From NCBI GenBank assembly GCA_947380655.1, contig CANCRX010000011.1:1-64000 (forward strand): 64,000 nt of DNA, in the 5' to 3' direction. This document shows, piece after piece, positions 8,608 through 17,177 of the stretch. The translations under genes and the position numbers were made by a program. The first letter of the stretch is position 1. Every line of letters begins with the position of its first letter. The notes beneath the pieces were generated by a model. It was given only the letters and a program-made list of their open reading frames with translations. It ran no database searches and had not been told where the DNA came from. This DNA comes from Alcaligenaceae bacterium. Its GTDB lineage: Bacteria > Pseudomonadota > Gammaproteobacteria > Burkholderiales > Burkholderiaceae_B.

Positions 8608-8820
8608 TCAATACATGCGTGGAGGCAATTGCTGGCTGCGAATGCGCTTGTAGTGGCGCTTGACGGCAGCAGCTTGCTTGCGCTTGCGCTCAGCAGTTGG
8701 CTTTTCGTAAAACTCGCGTGCGCGCAATTCGGTCAACAGACCGGTCTTTTCGATTGTGCGCTTGAAACGGCGGAGAGCGGCTTCGAAGGGCTCGTTTTCT
8801 TTCAGACGAACGATAGGCAT
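8608..8820 (-). CDS. rpsU: 30S ribosomal protein S21
   Basis: This small basic ribosomal protein of the 30S platform takes part in translation initiation. The 70-residue sequence is full length and typical (MPIVRLKENEPFEAALRRFK at the start, Lys/Arg-rich end HYKRIRSQQLPPRMY). It is the first gene of the rpsU-dnaG-rpoD operon and is followed at once by a hairpin that could lower expression of dnaG. An extended -10 promoter candidate lies at 8883-8891. Confidence 0.98.
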   Translation of the reverse strand: MPIVRLKENEPFEAALRRFKRTIEKTGLLTELRAREFYEKPTAERKRKQAAAVKRHYKRIRSQQLPPRMY

Positions 8821-8882
8821 AGGGTGCGTGGTATTAAATAAACGTTAAACCAAAATGGTTAGAAATTACGAATTAGCCATAG

Positions 8883-8891
8883 ATCATAGCA
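8883..8891 (-). promoter_or_regulatory. Extended -10 promoter element for rpsU
   Basis: Read on the minus strand, TGCTATGAT forms an extended -10 element about 60 bases before the rpsU start. The -35 region (around CCCTTG) is a poor match, as expected with an extended -10. It overlaps an 18-base inverted repeat (8889-8906). Confidence 0.5.
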
Positions 8892-8906
8892 CAAATACGC
8901 TTGTGC
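8889..8906. promoter_or_regulatory. Inverted repeat overlapping the rpsU promoter spacer
   Basis: GCACAA (8889-8894) and TTGTGC (8901-8906) are perfect arms around a six-base centre. The element lies nine bases past the upstream phosphoribosyltransferase stop codon and between the -35 and -10 positions of the rpsU promoter. It could be an operator or a weak transcript-end hairpin. It is not the LexA consensus. Confidence 0.45.
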
Positions 8907-8915
8907 AAGGGGCAA

Positions 8916-9455
8916 TCAGGCGAGTCGGCCTGCTAATACCTCAGGTCTGAGCGTATCGTAGTCCTCAAAAGGTTGATGAATCCACGGATTCGTATCAAGC
9001 TTTTCAACATAAAAATCCGGAGCGATACAAGAATGCGCTTTAAACCACAGTACACCAGTCTTTAACTCGGTAATACCGGTATAGCGCGCTTTGAGATGTT
9101 CACAGACACGTTCAAGGGTCACACCGCTGTCAACCATATCGTCAACCAGCAGTACGCGGCCCTCAAGGCGCTCAGCCGTCATTGTCACGAACTGGGCGAT
9201 ATCCAATGCGCCCTGAGTGGTTCCAGCGGCATCCCGATAACTGCTTGTCGTCAAAATCGCCAAAGGCTTATCAAAAATACGGGACAACACATCGCCCACT
9301 CTCAAACCACCCCGCGCCAGGCACAGAATCTGATCAAACTCCCAGCCTGATTGGTGGGCGAGCAAAGCAAGCCTCTCGATGAGCGCGTGATATTGCGGCC
9401 AATCGACCCATAAATCCTTGTCTGTACTCTGAGGCAGGTTCATGGGTCGAATCAA
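8916..9455 (-). CDS. Phosphoribosyltransferase (type I PRTase, purine-salvage type)
   Basis: This type I phosphoribosyltransferase transfers the ribose-phosphate of PRPP to a base, probably a purine such as hypoxanthine, guanine or xanthine. The PRPP loop is RVLLVDDMVDSGVTLERV (about residues 99-116), and an ARGGLRVGDVLSRI segment near residue 48 forms part of the active site. Length (179 residues) fits the family. It lies 23 bases downstream of purA in the same orientation, which supports a purine nucleotide role. The base specificity cannot be read from the sequence. Confidence 0.85.
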   Translation of the reverse strand: MIRPMNLPQSTDKDLWVDWPQYHALIERLALLAHQSGWEFDQILCLARGGLRVGDVLSRIFDKPLAILTTSSYRDAAGTTQGALDIAQFVTMTAERLEGRVLLVDDMVDSGVTLERVCEHLKARYTGITELKTGVLWFKAHSCIAPDFYVEKLDTNPWIHQPFEDYDTLRPEVLAGRLA

Positions 9456-9478
9456 TAAGCTAAAGTTGGTAGCGTGTA

Positions 9479-10774
9479 TTAAGAGGTGAAAGGATTATTG
9501 AGAATAATCGTCTCGTTACGATCTGGTCCAGTTGAAACCATATCGATCTGAACACCACAGACCTCTGACATACGCTTTAAATAACGCTGGGCATTAACAG
9601 GTAAGCGATCAAACTCAGTCACACCGACCGTTGACTCGGTCCAGCCAGGCATCTCTTCGAGAACAGGCACAGCGAGCGCAACTTTCGCAGCACCATATGG
9701 AAGTACATCAGTAAACACGCCATCGATATGGTAGCCAACACCGATTTTGATTGTTTCAAGGCCATCCAGGACATCGAGCTTAGTGATGCATAGCCCCGAA
9801 ATACCATTCAAGCGAACTGAACGTTTGAGCGCAGCACCATCAAACCAGCCACAACGACGAGGACGACCTGTTACGGATCCGAATTCTTTACCAACCGTCG
9901 CCAGACGCATGCCGATATCATCGTGCAACTCTGTCGGGAATGGTCCCGAACCTACGCGCGTGGCGTAAGCTTTGGTAATTCCCAAAACATAACTCAGTGT
10001 TTGTGGCCCCACACCAGCACCGGCTGCCGCAGCGCCAGCGATACAGTTACTGCTCGTGACAAACGGATAGGTGCCGTGATCAACGTCCAGCAATGCTCCC
10101 TGCGCACCTTCGAACAGCAAGGGCTTGCCCGCCTGCTGAGCCTCAAACAGATTACTGCTCACATCACGCACCATCGGAGCGATCGCAGGAGCAAGTGCCA
10201 TAGCCTGATCAACCACCTCGTCGATAGATACCGCCGAGGCACCCAGGTACTGGGTCAGTACAAAATTGTGAAGCTCGAGGACTTCTTCAACCTTTGTACG
10301 GAAACCTGCAGGATCGAACAAGTCCTGAATGCGCAAAGCGCGGCGTGCGACTTTATCCTCATAGGCCGGACCAATGCCACGACCCGTGGTACCAATCTTT
10401 GCATCACCTCGACGCGCTTCGCGAGCCTGATCCAGTGCAACGTGATAAGGCAGGATCAAGGGACAAGCCTCTGAGATCTGTAAGCGTGAACGCACATCAA
10501 TCCCTGCAGCCTCAAGCTCAGCGATTTCCTTGAGCAACGCCTCAGGAGAAAGCACAACGCCGTTACCGATGTAGCAGGTGACGTGAGGATGCATGATGCC
10601 AGAGGGGATCAGACGCAAAATTGTTTTTTTGCCATTAATCCACAAGGTATGACCCGCATTGTGGCCGCCCTGGAAACGCACCACACCATGGGCTGACTCG
10701 GCAAGCCAGTCAACAATCTTGCCTTTGCCTTCATCGCCCCACTGGGTACCAATCACTACAATATTCTTGCTCAT
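9479..10774 (-). CDS. purA: Adenylosuccinate synthetase
   Basis: PurA couples IMP and aspartate with GTP hydrolysis to form adenylosuccinate, the first committed step to AMP. The N-terminal motif NIVVIGTQWGDEGKGK holds the GTP-binding loop and catalytic Asp; further signatures are GGHNAGHT, the TTGRGIGPAYEDK segment, and GRPRRCGWFD near the C-terminal third. The frame is open 60 bases further upstream, but I choose the ATG at 10774 (MSKNIVVIG) because alignment to the family begins there. That gives 431 residues, the normal size. It follows hisZ by 93 bases and precedes the phosphoribosyltransferase. Confidence 0.97.
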   Translation of the reverse strand: MSKNIVVIGTQWGDEGKGKIVDWLAESAHGVVRFQGGHNAGHTLWINGKKTILRLIPSGIMHPHVTCYIGNGVVLSPEALLKEIAELEAAGIDVRSRLQISEACPLILPYHVALDQAREARRGDAKIGTTGRGIGPAYEDKVARRALRIQDLFDPAGFRTKVEEVLELHNFVLTQYLGASAVSIDEVVDQAMALAPAIAPMVRDVSSNLFEAQQAGKPLLFEGAQGALLDVDHGTYPFVTSSNCIAGAAAAGAGVGPQTLSYVLGITKAYATRVGSGPFPTELHDDIGMRLATVGKEFGSVTGRPRRCGWFDGAALKRSVRLNGISGLCITKLDVLDGLETIKIGVGYHIDGVFTDVLPYGAAKVALAVPVLEEMPGWTESTVGVTEFDRLPVNAQRYLKRMSEVCGVQIDMVSTGPDRNETIILNNPFTS

Positions 10775-10867
10775 ATCGCGTTCAAAAAAGCCATTCAAAA
10801 TCGGAGAACATCCGTCCCCACAACCCAACATCAACCATTCAGTTGATAGATGGGAGCCTATGCAACG

Positions 10868-12031
10868 TTAGGAAACTGCTTTGACAATCCACTGACCGCT
10901 TGACACAACCAGCTCACGGTCAAATACAAACTCATCATGTGTTACTTGCTCACCAGGAAACACCTGAACAACAATCTCACCGGCCAGACGTAAGGCATTG
11001 ACCACCTCGCGCAACTGCACATCCTGAACAGCCGGGGCTCGAATCGCACCCGAAGGCTGCGCGGCTGACAAACCCGCTGCAAGTTTGCGCAGATCAAGGC
11101 TAAAGCCAGTCGCAGGACGCGCACGACCAAACGCCCGGCTGACATTGTCATAACGCCCACCTTGCACTAGTGCGTCATGCCAACCCTCTGCATAAATCGA
11201 AAAAGTCACACCAGAGTGATAACCGTAGGTACCTACATCGGCCAGATCCACGCCCACCGACACATCATCTAACGCAGAAAGTAATTCCTGCAGTGCATCG
11301 AGTGCCTCGACCACGCCTCCAATCGCAGGTAAAAGTTTACGCGCGCGATCAATAACTGAAGCGTCACCATACAAAAGTGGCAAGCAGGCCAAAGACTGCA
11401 CTGTGGACCATTGCAATGCCTCATCACCCGCTGCTAGCAAGTGAATACCTGGCAAGTCCTTGTCGCGTAACAAGGCCATGATTTCATCGGCCCGTGCGGC
11501 CGCGGCAGGGTCAGAGTCAATCAGCGCACGCACTAATCCTGCATGACACAAGTCCAGACGCACTGACTGCACACCTGCCAGGCGAGTACTCGCCAATGCG
11601 AGACGGATAATTTCAAGATCAGCCTCGATGCCGGCATGACCAAAAATCTCTGCACCGATCTGCAGGAGCTCGCGGCTCGACAGGAGTCCGGCAGGACGGG
11701 CATGCAATACCGGGCCACAATAACAAAGCCTGGTCACCCCGGCGCGATTCAGTAAGTGTGCATCAATCCGGGTGACCTGGGGGGTCATGTCAGCGCGAAT
11801 ACCCAGTGTGCGACCCGACAACTGGTCAACCAGCTTGCTCGTGCGCAAACTCAGATCGCTACCGCAGCCCGATAACAAGGACTCAATATATTCAACAAGC
11901 GGAGGGGCGACTAACTCGAACCCGTAGGTGCGAAACAGATCCAGCAGGCTGCGACGCAGTTCTTCAATACGTCTAGCCTCTGCGGGCAACATATCAGCCA
12001 GACTTTCTGGGAGAAGCCAGTTGCCTTTCAT
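10868..12031 (-). CDS. hisZ: ATP phosphoribosyltransferase regulatory subunit HisZ
   Basis: HisZ is a catalytically inactive paralogue of histidyl-tRNA synthetase. It pairs with the short form of HisG to make feedback-inhibited ATP phosphoribosyltransferase, the first enzyme of histidine synthesis. The start (MKGNWLLPESLADMLPAEAR), the class II synthetase-like core and the length (387 residues) fit HisZ rather than HisS; the true hisS is at 20383-21675. HisZ implies that the genome encodes a short HisG elsewhere. It heads the hisZ-purA-phosphoribosyltransferase group and is separated from hflC by a terminator. The DUF2065 gene often found between hflC and hisZ in relatives is not seen here. 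Confidence 0.93.
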   Translation of the reverse strand: MKGNWLLPESLADMLPAEARRIEELRRSLLDLFRTYGFELVAPPLVEYIESLLSGCGSDLSLRTSKLVDQLSGRTLGIRADMTPQVTRIDAHLLNRAGVTRLCYCGPVLHARPAGLLSSRELLQIGAEIFGHAGIEADLEIIRLALASTRLAGVQSVRLDLCHAGLVRALIDSDPAAAARADEIMALLRDKDLPGIHLLAAGDEALQWSTVQSLACLPLLYGDASVIDRARKLLPAIGGVVEALDALQELLSALDDVSVGVDLADVGTYGYHSGVTFSIYAEGWHDALVQGGRYDNVSRAFGRARPATGFSLDLRKLAAGLSAAQPSGAIRAPAVQDVQLREVVNALRLAGEIVVQVFPGEQVTHDEFVFDRELVVSSGQWIVKAVS

Positions 12032-12155
12032 GATCGCACGGTGAAAAAGAAAGATTTCATCAGGAATGTTGAGTCAATCAAAACAAAGATGAGACGCAAA
12101 GAATAAATCCAGCTAAAAAGTCTGATCTGGATAAAAACAAATGCGTCGCCCAAAC

Positions 12156-12190
12156 AAAAAGCGGCTTGGGGCGTAAGCCCGGCAAGCCGC
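12156..12190 (-). terminator. Intrinsic terminator after hflC
   Basis: A GC-rich stem (12161-12172 with 12177-12190, with a three-base bulge) and a loop around GTAA are followed on the minus strand by a run of five T residues. It closes the hflK-hflC transcript and insulates hisZ. Confidence 0.75.
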
Positions 12191-12230
12191 CAGAACAATC
12201 GTTAAAGCTTACAGCGCATTATACAGATTC

Positions 12231-12255
12231 TGTGACAGGTGTTGAGCCTGTCACA
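12231..12255 (-). promoter_or_regulatory. Hairpin just after the hflC stop codon
   Basis: TGTGACAGG (12231-12239) and CCTGTCACA (12247-12255) form a perfect nine-base-pair stem six bases beyond the hflC stop. No T-run follows. It may stabilise the 3' end of the mRNA, with the true terminator about 40 bases further on. Confidence 0.6.
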
Positions 12256-12261
12256 AACCTG

Positions 12262-13134
12262 TTATTTACCAGTGGAAGATTTCAGATATTTGAAGAAATC
12301 TGAGCTTGGATCCACAACCATCAGGTCACCAGCCTTGCCAAAGGCAGCGCGATAACCCTCCAGACTCTTGTAAAAACTGTAAAAACCAAGATCTTCGCCA
12401 TAGGCTTTTGCATAGAGTCCTGCAGCTTTGGCGTCGCCCTCACCCATAATTGCCTGGGCTCGACCGTAAGCCTCAGCCAGAATTTCCTCGCGCTGGCGAT
12501 CTGCCTCGGCACGGATTTTCTCGCCTTCAGCGGCTCCAATCGAGCGCATTTCATTGGCAACACGCAGGCGTTCCGACTCCATACGCCGGTAAACCGACTC
12601 AGAAATTTCAGGTGCAAACTCAATACGCTTTAAGCGCACATCAATCACCTCAATACCGAAAGGTTCAGCGCGCTTGATTACGTTAGTCAGCACCTCATCC
12701 ATAATGACCTTACGCTCGAGCGAGACAACATCCTTGACCGTTCGAATGTTGACAGAGGCATTGAGCGCATCGCGAATCTGAGCTTGCAGACGTTCGCGCG
12801 CAGCGCGTTCATTACCACCAAAAGTAACGTAATACAGACGGGGATCAACAATACGCCATTTCACAAAGGAGTCGATCAGCAAGTTCTTCTTTTCAGAAGT
12901 CTGAATGCGTTCCGCTTCTTGTGTGTCGATGGTCAAGAGTCTCTTGTCCAAGGTGACGATATTTTGAAAAGGTGGCGGCAGCTTGAAATACAAGCCCGGC
13001 TCAGAAACAACCTTTTTGACTTCACCCAAAGCAAATACCAGAGCAAAATCACGCTCACGCACGATAAAAACTGAAGAAGACAATACGCCCACTAAAACGA
13101 GCAGGGCAATCATCAGAGGTAATAAACGTTTCAT
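12262..13134 (-). CDS. hflC: HflC, FtsH-protease modulator (SPFH/band 7 protein)
   Basis: HflC is an inner-membrane SPFH/band 7 protein that assembles with HflK into a large periplasmic-facing complex around FtsH and modulates its proteolysis. It has one N-terminal membrane anchor (LLPLMIALLVLVGVLSSSVF, about 4-23), the band 7 domain (about 24-190) and a charged coiled coil (GEKIRAEADRQREEILAEAY, about 203-222). Length is 290 residues, normal. It lies 12 bases after hflK and ends in hairpins at 12231-12255 and 12161-12190. Confidence 0.96.
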   Translation of the reverse strand: MKRLLPLMIALLVLVGVLSSSVFIVRERDFALVFALGEVKKVVSEPGLYFKLPPPFQNIVTLDKRLLTIDTQEAERIQTSEKKNLLIDSFVKWRIVDPRLYYVTFGGNERAARERLQAQIRDALNASVNIRTVKDVVSLERKVIMDEVLTNVIKRAEPFGIEVIDVRLKRIEFAPEISESVYRRMESERLRVANEMRSIGAAEGEKIRAEADRQREEILAEAYGRAQAIMGEGDAKAAGLYAKAYGEDLGFYSFYKSLEGYRAAFGKAGDLMVVDPSSDFFKYLKSSTGK

Positions 13135-13146
13135 AATATGCCCTCC

Positions 13147-14460
13147 TTAGCGGTTGCCGCGATCACGCGTCAACGTATTAGCCGATCCACTCGCAGCTGC
13201 GCCAGGACGTACAGTCGAGCTGGGCATTACTGGTGGATTAACAACTGGCGCTTGGGGCGCTACAACGCTGGAGACAGACTTACCTGCATCTTGCGCGGTT
13301 TGCTGCATAATTTTGTCTAACGGCAGATACAGCATATTGTTTGAACCGCGCGTGTCAACCAGAACTTTGCTTGCATTGGCATACATTTGCTGCATCGTTT
13401 CGAGATACATACGCTCGCGGATCACCAGTGGTGACTTACGGTACTCCGTCAACACGCTGCCAAAACGGGCAACATCACCCACGGCATTACCGACGACCTT
13501 CGCGCGATAGCCTTCTGCTTGCTCAAGTAAGCGCGATGCCTGACCGCTCGCCATTGGCACAATCTGATTACGATACGCCTGCCCTTCGTTGACCTGACGC
13601 TCACGGTCCTGACCAGCTTTAACCGCATCATCAAAGGCTGCCTGAACCTGTTCAGGTGGCTGGACGTTTTGGATCGCGACACTGCTGACCTGAACGCCTG
13701 TTTGATAACGATCCAGAATCTGCTGCATCAGCTTTTGCACATCAATTGCGACCGCAGTGCGCCCCTCGTACAGGACAAAATCCATTTTGCGGGTACCAAC
13801 GATCTCACGCATGGAAGCCTGTGCAACCTGGCGCACTGACTCATCGGGGTCTTTGGTTTTAAACAAATATTCTGGAGCGCCATCGGCACGCAAACGGTAT
13901 TGAACGACAAACTGTACGTCAACGATATTCTCATCATCCGTCAGCATCAGGGCCTCAGGCAGCACGCGATTACGCGCGTTGCCGCGAAAACCAACCTCAA
14001 AGGTTCGTAACTGAGACAAATTAACAATCTCATTACTCTGAATCGGATACGGCAGACGCCACTGAAAACCGGCCTGAGCGGTGCTCTTATAGCGACCAAA
14101 CTGCGTGACCACAGCAACCTGCCCTTCCTGAACAATAAAAAACCCGCTCGCCAACCACAGCACAATACCTGCAGCAACAATGACGCCCAGCCCAATACGG
14201 GATTGCCTGGGTGTCGGTCCTGAGGGGCCTTGCTGGTGAGATGGACGAGGTGAATTATTTTGACCACCACCTTGATTGCGACCAAACAAGCTACCGAGGC
14301 GCTGATTGAAATCACGCCAAACCTGATCTAAATCAGGCGGTCCATTACCCTGAGGCGGACGCTTGGGTGGTTCGTTATTATTTTTAGGCGGCTCTGAGCC
14401 GTTGGAGCCTCGGCCCCAACCTGGTTCATTCAGGTTGAATATCTTGGAGAGTAATCTCAT
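13147..14460 (-). CDS. hflK: HflK, FtsH-protease modulator (SPFH/band 7 protein)
   Basis: HflK is the partner of HflC in the membrane complex controlling FtsH. The cytoplasmic N-terminus (about 1-88) is rich in Gly, Asn and Pro, as in other HflK proteins. It is followed by one membrane segment (IGLGVIVAAGIVLWLASGFF, about 89-108), the band 7 domain and a short coiled coil. The C-terminal end is Pro/Ala/Ser-rich. The gene overlaps the end of hflX by 35 bases, which suggests translational coupling. Confidence 0.95.
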   Translation of the reverse strand: MRLLSKIFNLNEPGWGRGSNGSEPPKNNNEPPKRPPQGNGPPDLDQVWRDFNQRLGSLFGRNQGGGQNNSPRPSHQQGPSGPTPRQSRIGLGVIVAAGIVLWLASGFFIVQEGQVAVVTQFGRYKSTAQAGFQWRLPYPIQSNEIVNLSQLRTFEVGFRGNARNRVLPEALMLTDDENIVDVQFVVQYRLRADGAPEYLFKTKDPDESVRQVAQASMREIVGTRKMDFVLYEGRTAVAIDVQKLMQQILDRYQTGVQVSSVAIQNVQPPEQVQAAFDDAVKAGQDRERQVNEGQAYRNQIVPMASGQASRLLEQAEGYRAKVVGNAVGDVARFGSVLTEYRKSPLVIRERMYLETMQQMYANASKVLVDTRGSNNMLYLPLDKIMQQTAQDAGKSVSSVVAPQAPVVNPPVMPSSTVRPGAAASGSANTLTRDRGNR

Positions 14461-15532
14461 TATTTTCCGGTATTAAAGCAAACTGACTAATTGCACTGCG
14501 CAAACCATCTAATCCTGAGCGCGTTTGGGCGCTCACAAAGACACGACAAATCGTACCATGTGCGTCTTGCTCCACACGTGGCTCAAGTCCTGCCAGATCG
14601 ATCTTGTTATAGACCAGGATCCGGGGAATATCGGCAGCACCAATATCTACCAAGACTTTGTCTACCTCGGCGATTTGCTCATCACGTTGGGGGCTGGAGG
14701 CATCCACCACGTGTAGCAACAAATCAGCGTGAATGGCTTCTTCGAGGGTCGCACGGAAGGCAGCGATCAGTGTATGCGGTAAATCGCGAATAAAACCCAC
14801 AGTATCTGAAAGGGTAATTTGTCCGGCCCCCTCTATCCAGACGCGTCGGGTGGTCGTATCCAAGGTCGCAAACAACTGATCCGCGGCATAAGCGCCGGCC
14901 CGTGTCATTGAATTAAACAGCGTGGATTTACCCGCATTGGTGTAACCCACCAACGAGACAGACATCATGCCACCGCGGGCACGCGAGCGACGCTGGGTCG
15001 TTCGCTGACGCTGAACCCGCTCAAGCCGTTCGCGCAGTAGGCGGACCTTCCCACCAATCATGCGTTTATCCATTTCCAGCTGGGACTCACCTGGTCCGCG
15101 CATACCAATACCACCGCGCTGACGTTCAAGGTGAGACCACATCCTGGTCAGACGTGTCGTGAGGTGTTGCAACTGCGCCAGTTCAACCTGTAATTTGCCT
15201 TCGTGGCTTTTTGCACGCAATGCAAAAATATCCAGAATCAGGGCAACACGATCAACCACGCGCAAATTAAGCTGGCGCTCAAGATTTCGTTGTTGTGCAG
15301 GAGATAAGGGCTGATCAAACAGCACCACTTCAGCATCTGTCGCCTGAGCCAGTAAAACCGCCTCTTCGAGCTTTCCGGTACCAATGAAATACGCAGCATC
15401 AGGACGCGAGCGTTTCGCAGTGAGCGTAGCAACGATCTCTGCGCCTGCGCCTTTTGCCAACATGGCGAACTCTTCAGCATGCGCGGGATGATCAGGCGCA
15501 CCGAGGTCAACACTTATTATCAGTGCGCGCAT
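14426..15532 (-). CDS. hflX: GTPase HflX
   Basis: HflX is a ribosome-associated GTPase that splits stalled or heat-damaged 70S ribosomes. An N-terminal HflX-specific domain (about 1-185, with the characteristic GGIGMRGPGESQLEMDKR near 140) precedes the G domain. That domain has G1 GYTNAGKST (196-204), G3 DTVGF and G4 NKID. Length is 368 residues. It lies 153 bases after hfq with a strong hairpin between, and overlaps hflK. The N-terminal position and full set of G motifs leave little doubt. Confidence 0.96.
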   Translation of the reverse strand: MRALIISVDLGAPDHPAHAEEFAMLAKGAGAEIVATLTAKRSRPDAAYFIGTGKLEEAVLLAQATDAEVVLFDQPLSPAQQRNLERQLNLRVVDRVALILDIFALRAKSHEGKLQVELAQLQHLTTRLTRMWSHLERQRGGIGMRGPGESQLEMDKRMIGGKVRLLRERLERVQRQRTTQRRSRARGGMMSVSLVGYTNAGKSTLFNSMTRAGAYAADQLFATLDTTTRRVWIEGAGQITLSDTVGFIRDLPHTLIAAFRATLEEAIHADLLLHVVDASSPQRDEQIAEVDKVLVDIGAADIPRILVYNKIDLAGLEPRVEQDAHGTICRVFVSAQTRSGLDGLRSAISQFALIPENNEITLQDIQPE

Positions 15533-15635
15533 GATTGCGTCAATCTCTCAGTATTTTTATACAAATCTATTTTGACTTAAAAAATTAATGAATCAGACAA
15601 ATGAAAAATCAAACACACGAAAAATCAAATAAACA

Positions 15636-15666
15636 CGCCCGCCAAAACAGGGTGTTCTGGCGGGCG
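15636..15666 (-). terminator. Strong hairpin between hfq and hflX (terminator or attenuator)
   Basis: CGCCCGCCA (15636-15644) pairs with TGGCGGGCG (15658-15666), and the stem continues inward with one mismatch to a GGG loop. On the minus strand a T-rich stretch (TGTTTATTT) follows, so partial or full termination after hfq is likely. Confidence 0.75.
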
Positions 15667-15685
15667 CGAAACTATTCGGTTGAAA

Positions 15686-15937
15686 TTATTCAGCAGCAGC
15701 CTCAACACCGGTATCAGACGCTGGCAGTGTGACTGCACGTGCTGGTACGACGGTAGAGATGGCGTGTTTGTAGACCATTTGTGTAACGGTGTTACGCAAT
15801 AGGACTACATATTGGTCAAATGACTCAACTTGACCCTGAAGTTTGATCCCGTTTACCAGATAAATAGACACTGGTATGTGCTCTTTACGCAAAGCGTTTA
15901 AGAAAGGATCTTGCAAAGTTTGCCCTTTATTGCTCAT
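15686..15937 (-). CDS. hfq: RNA chaperone Hfq
   Basis: Hfq is the hexameric Sm-like chaperone that pairs small RNAs with mRNAs. The 83-residue protein has the N-terminal MSNKGQTLQDPFLNALRKE, the Sm1 segment (IYLVNGIKLQGQVESFDQYV) and the Sm2 motif with YKHAISTVVP. The open frame reaches 15991, but the ATG at 15937 matches the family start and has a GGAG Shine-Dalgarno sequence about eight bases upstream. A hairpin in the leader (15968-15986) could take part in autoregulation, as known for Hfq in E. coli. Transcription probably starts in the 134 bases after hisC. Confidence 0.98.
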   Translation of the reverse strand: MSNKGQTLQDPFLNALRKEHIPVSIYLVNGIKLQGQVESFDQYVVLLRNTVTQMVYKHAISTVVPARAVTLPASDTGVEAAAE

Positions 15938-15967
15938 TGGCAGGCTCCATATGTTGTTGTTAACGAA

Positions 15968-15986
15968 TGTATTGAGTTCCAATACA
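15968..15986 (-). promoter_or_regulatory. Stem-loop in the hfq leader
   Basis: TGTATTG (15968-15974) and CAATACA (15980-15986) form a perfect seven-base-pair stem with a five-base loop, about 30 bases before the hfq start codon. It is a candidate site for autoregulation or an operator. Confidence 0.45.
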
Positions 15987-16071
15987 TCCAATACTCGTAC
16001 TCTACAGGGTTTTCCCGAGGTGCGCTAGGGATTGAAACACTTGCTTACCAAATAAATTTAGATAACAAACT

Positions 16072-17151
16072 TTAAATCGAAGCAAGAATTTCCCTGCAAG
16101 CGCTAACCAATTGCGCACACTGCTCCTCTGTACCGATCGTAATACGCAGAAAATCGGAGATACGCGCGGGTGATTTGAAATGTCGAACGATGATGTGACG
16201 TGCACGCAAAGCCGCGGCCAATTGTTCACCTGACAATTTCGGACAACGTGTAAAAATAAAATTCGCTTGTGAAGGCAAAACCTCGAACCCGAGGGCAGCC
16301 AAATCCTTAGACAACTGTTCACGTGAGTGAATCACAGCTCGACGCGACTGATCAAAATGCGCCACATCTTCCATCGCAGCAATCGCACCAGCCTGAGCAA
16401 GCCGATCCAGCGGGTAGGAATTGAAACTGTTTTTAACGCGATCCAGACCCTGGATCAAATCTGGATGTCCGAGCGCATACCCTACGCGCAACCCTGCAAG
16501 CGAACGAGATTTGGACAGCGTGTGTACAACCAGCAAATTAGGATATTTATTTACCAGTGATGCCGCGGTCACTGCGCCAAAATAAACATACGCCTCGTCG
16601 ATCACAACGACGATATCCGGATTCGCCGCAACGACCGTCTCAATTAAATCAAGCGGATGCCCGCGACCCGTCGGTGCGTTGGGATTTGGAAAAATAATCC
16701 CACCGATTTTACCTGCGGCTTGAGGCATGTAATCCGTCAGACGGATACACAAATCATCATCTAGGGGAATAGTTTTATATTCAATTTCATACAACCCGCA
16801 GTAGACCGGATAAAAACTGTAGCTAATATCCGGAAAGATGAGCGGCGCATCCTGTTTAAGCAACGCATGAAACACGTGCGCAAGCACTTCGTCTGAACCA
16901 TTACCAACAAATATATGTTCAGGCTTTAAATCGAAATTTTTAGCAATCGACTCCCGCAAAGCCTGGGCCGTTGGATCAGGGTATAGTCTCAAACTGTCAT
17001 TATTCGCAGCAGCAATCGCCTCAATGACTCGGGGCGATGGTCCATAGGGATGCTCATTGGTGTTGAGTTTGATCAGATTCTGCACCCGCGGCTGTTCGCC
17101 CGGCACATAAGGATCGAGTTGACCAACCAGACGACTCCAGAAACGACTCAT
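16072..17151 (-). CDS. hisC: Histidinol-phosphate aminotransferase
   Basis: HisC is a PLP-dependent fold-type I aminotransferase converting imidazole-acetol phosphate and glutamate to histidinol phosphate. The sequence shows LIKLNTNEHPYGPSP, GNGSDEVLAHVFHAL, FPNPNAPTGR, and the PLP-lysine region VVHTLSKSRSLAGLRVGYAL. Length is 359 residues. It lies outside a his operon, 26 bases downstream of der. Many betaproteobacteria carry two hisC-like genes, so this copy could also serve aromatic or other amino acids. Confidence 0.9.
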   Translation of the reverse strand: MSRFWSRLVGQLDPYVPGEQPRVQNLIKLNTNEHPYGPSPRVIEAIAAANNDSLRLYPDPTAQALRESIAKNFDLKPEHIFVGNGSDEVLAHVFHALLKQDAPLIFPDISYSFYPVYCGLYEIEYKTIPLDDDLCIRLTDYMPQAAGKIGGIIFPNPNAPTGRGHPLDLIETVVAANPDIVVVIDEAYVYFGAVTAASLVNKYPNLLVVHTLSKSRSLAGLRVGYALGHPDLIQGLDRVKNSFNSYPLDRLAQAGAIAAMEDVAHFDQSRRAVIHSREQLSKDLAALGFEVLPSQANFIFTRCPKLSGEQLAAALRARHIIVRHFKSPARISDFLRITIGTEEQCAQLVSACREILASI

Positions 17152-17177
17152 AATTTCTCGTGCAAAAACTACGCGAT

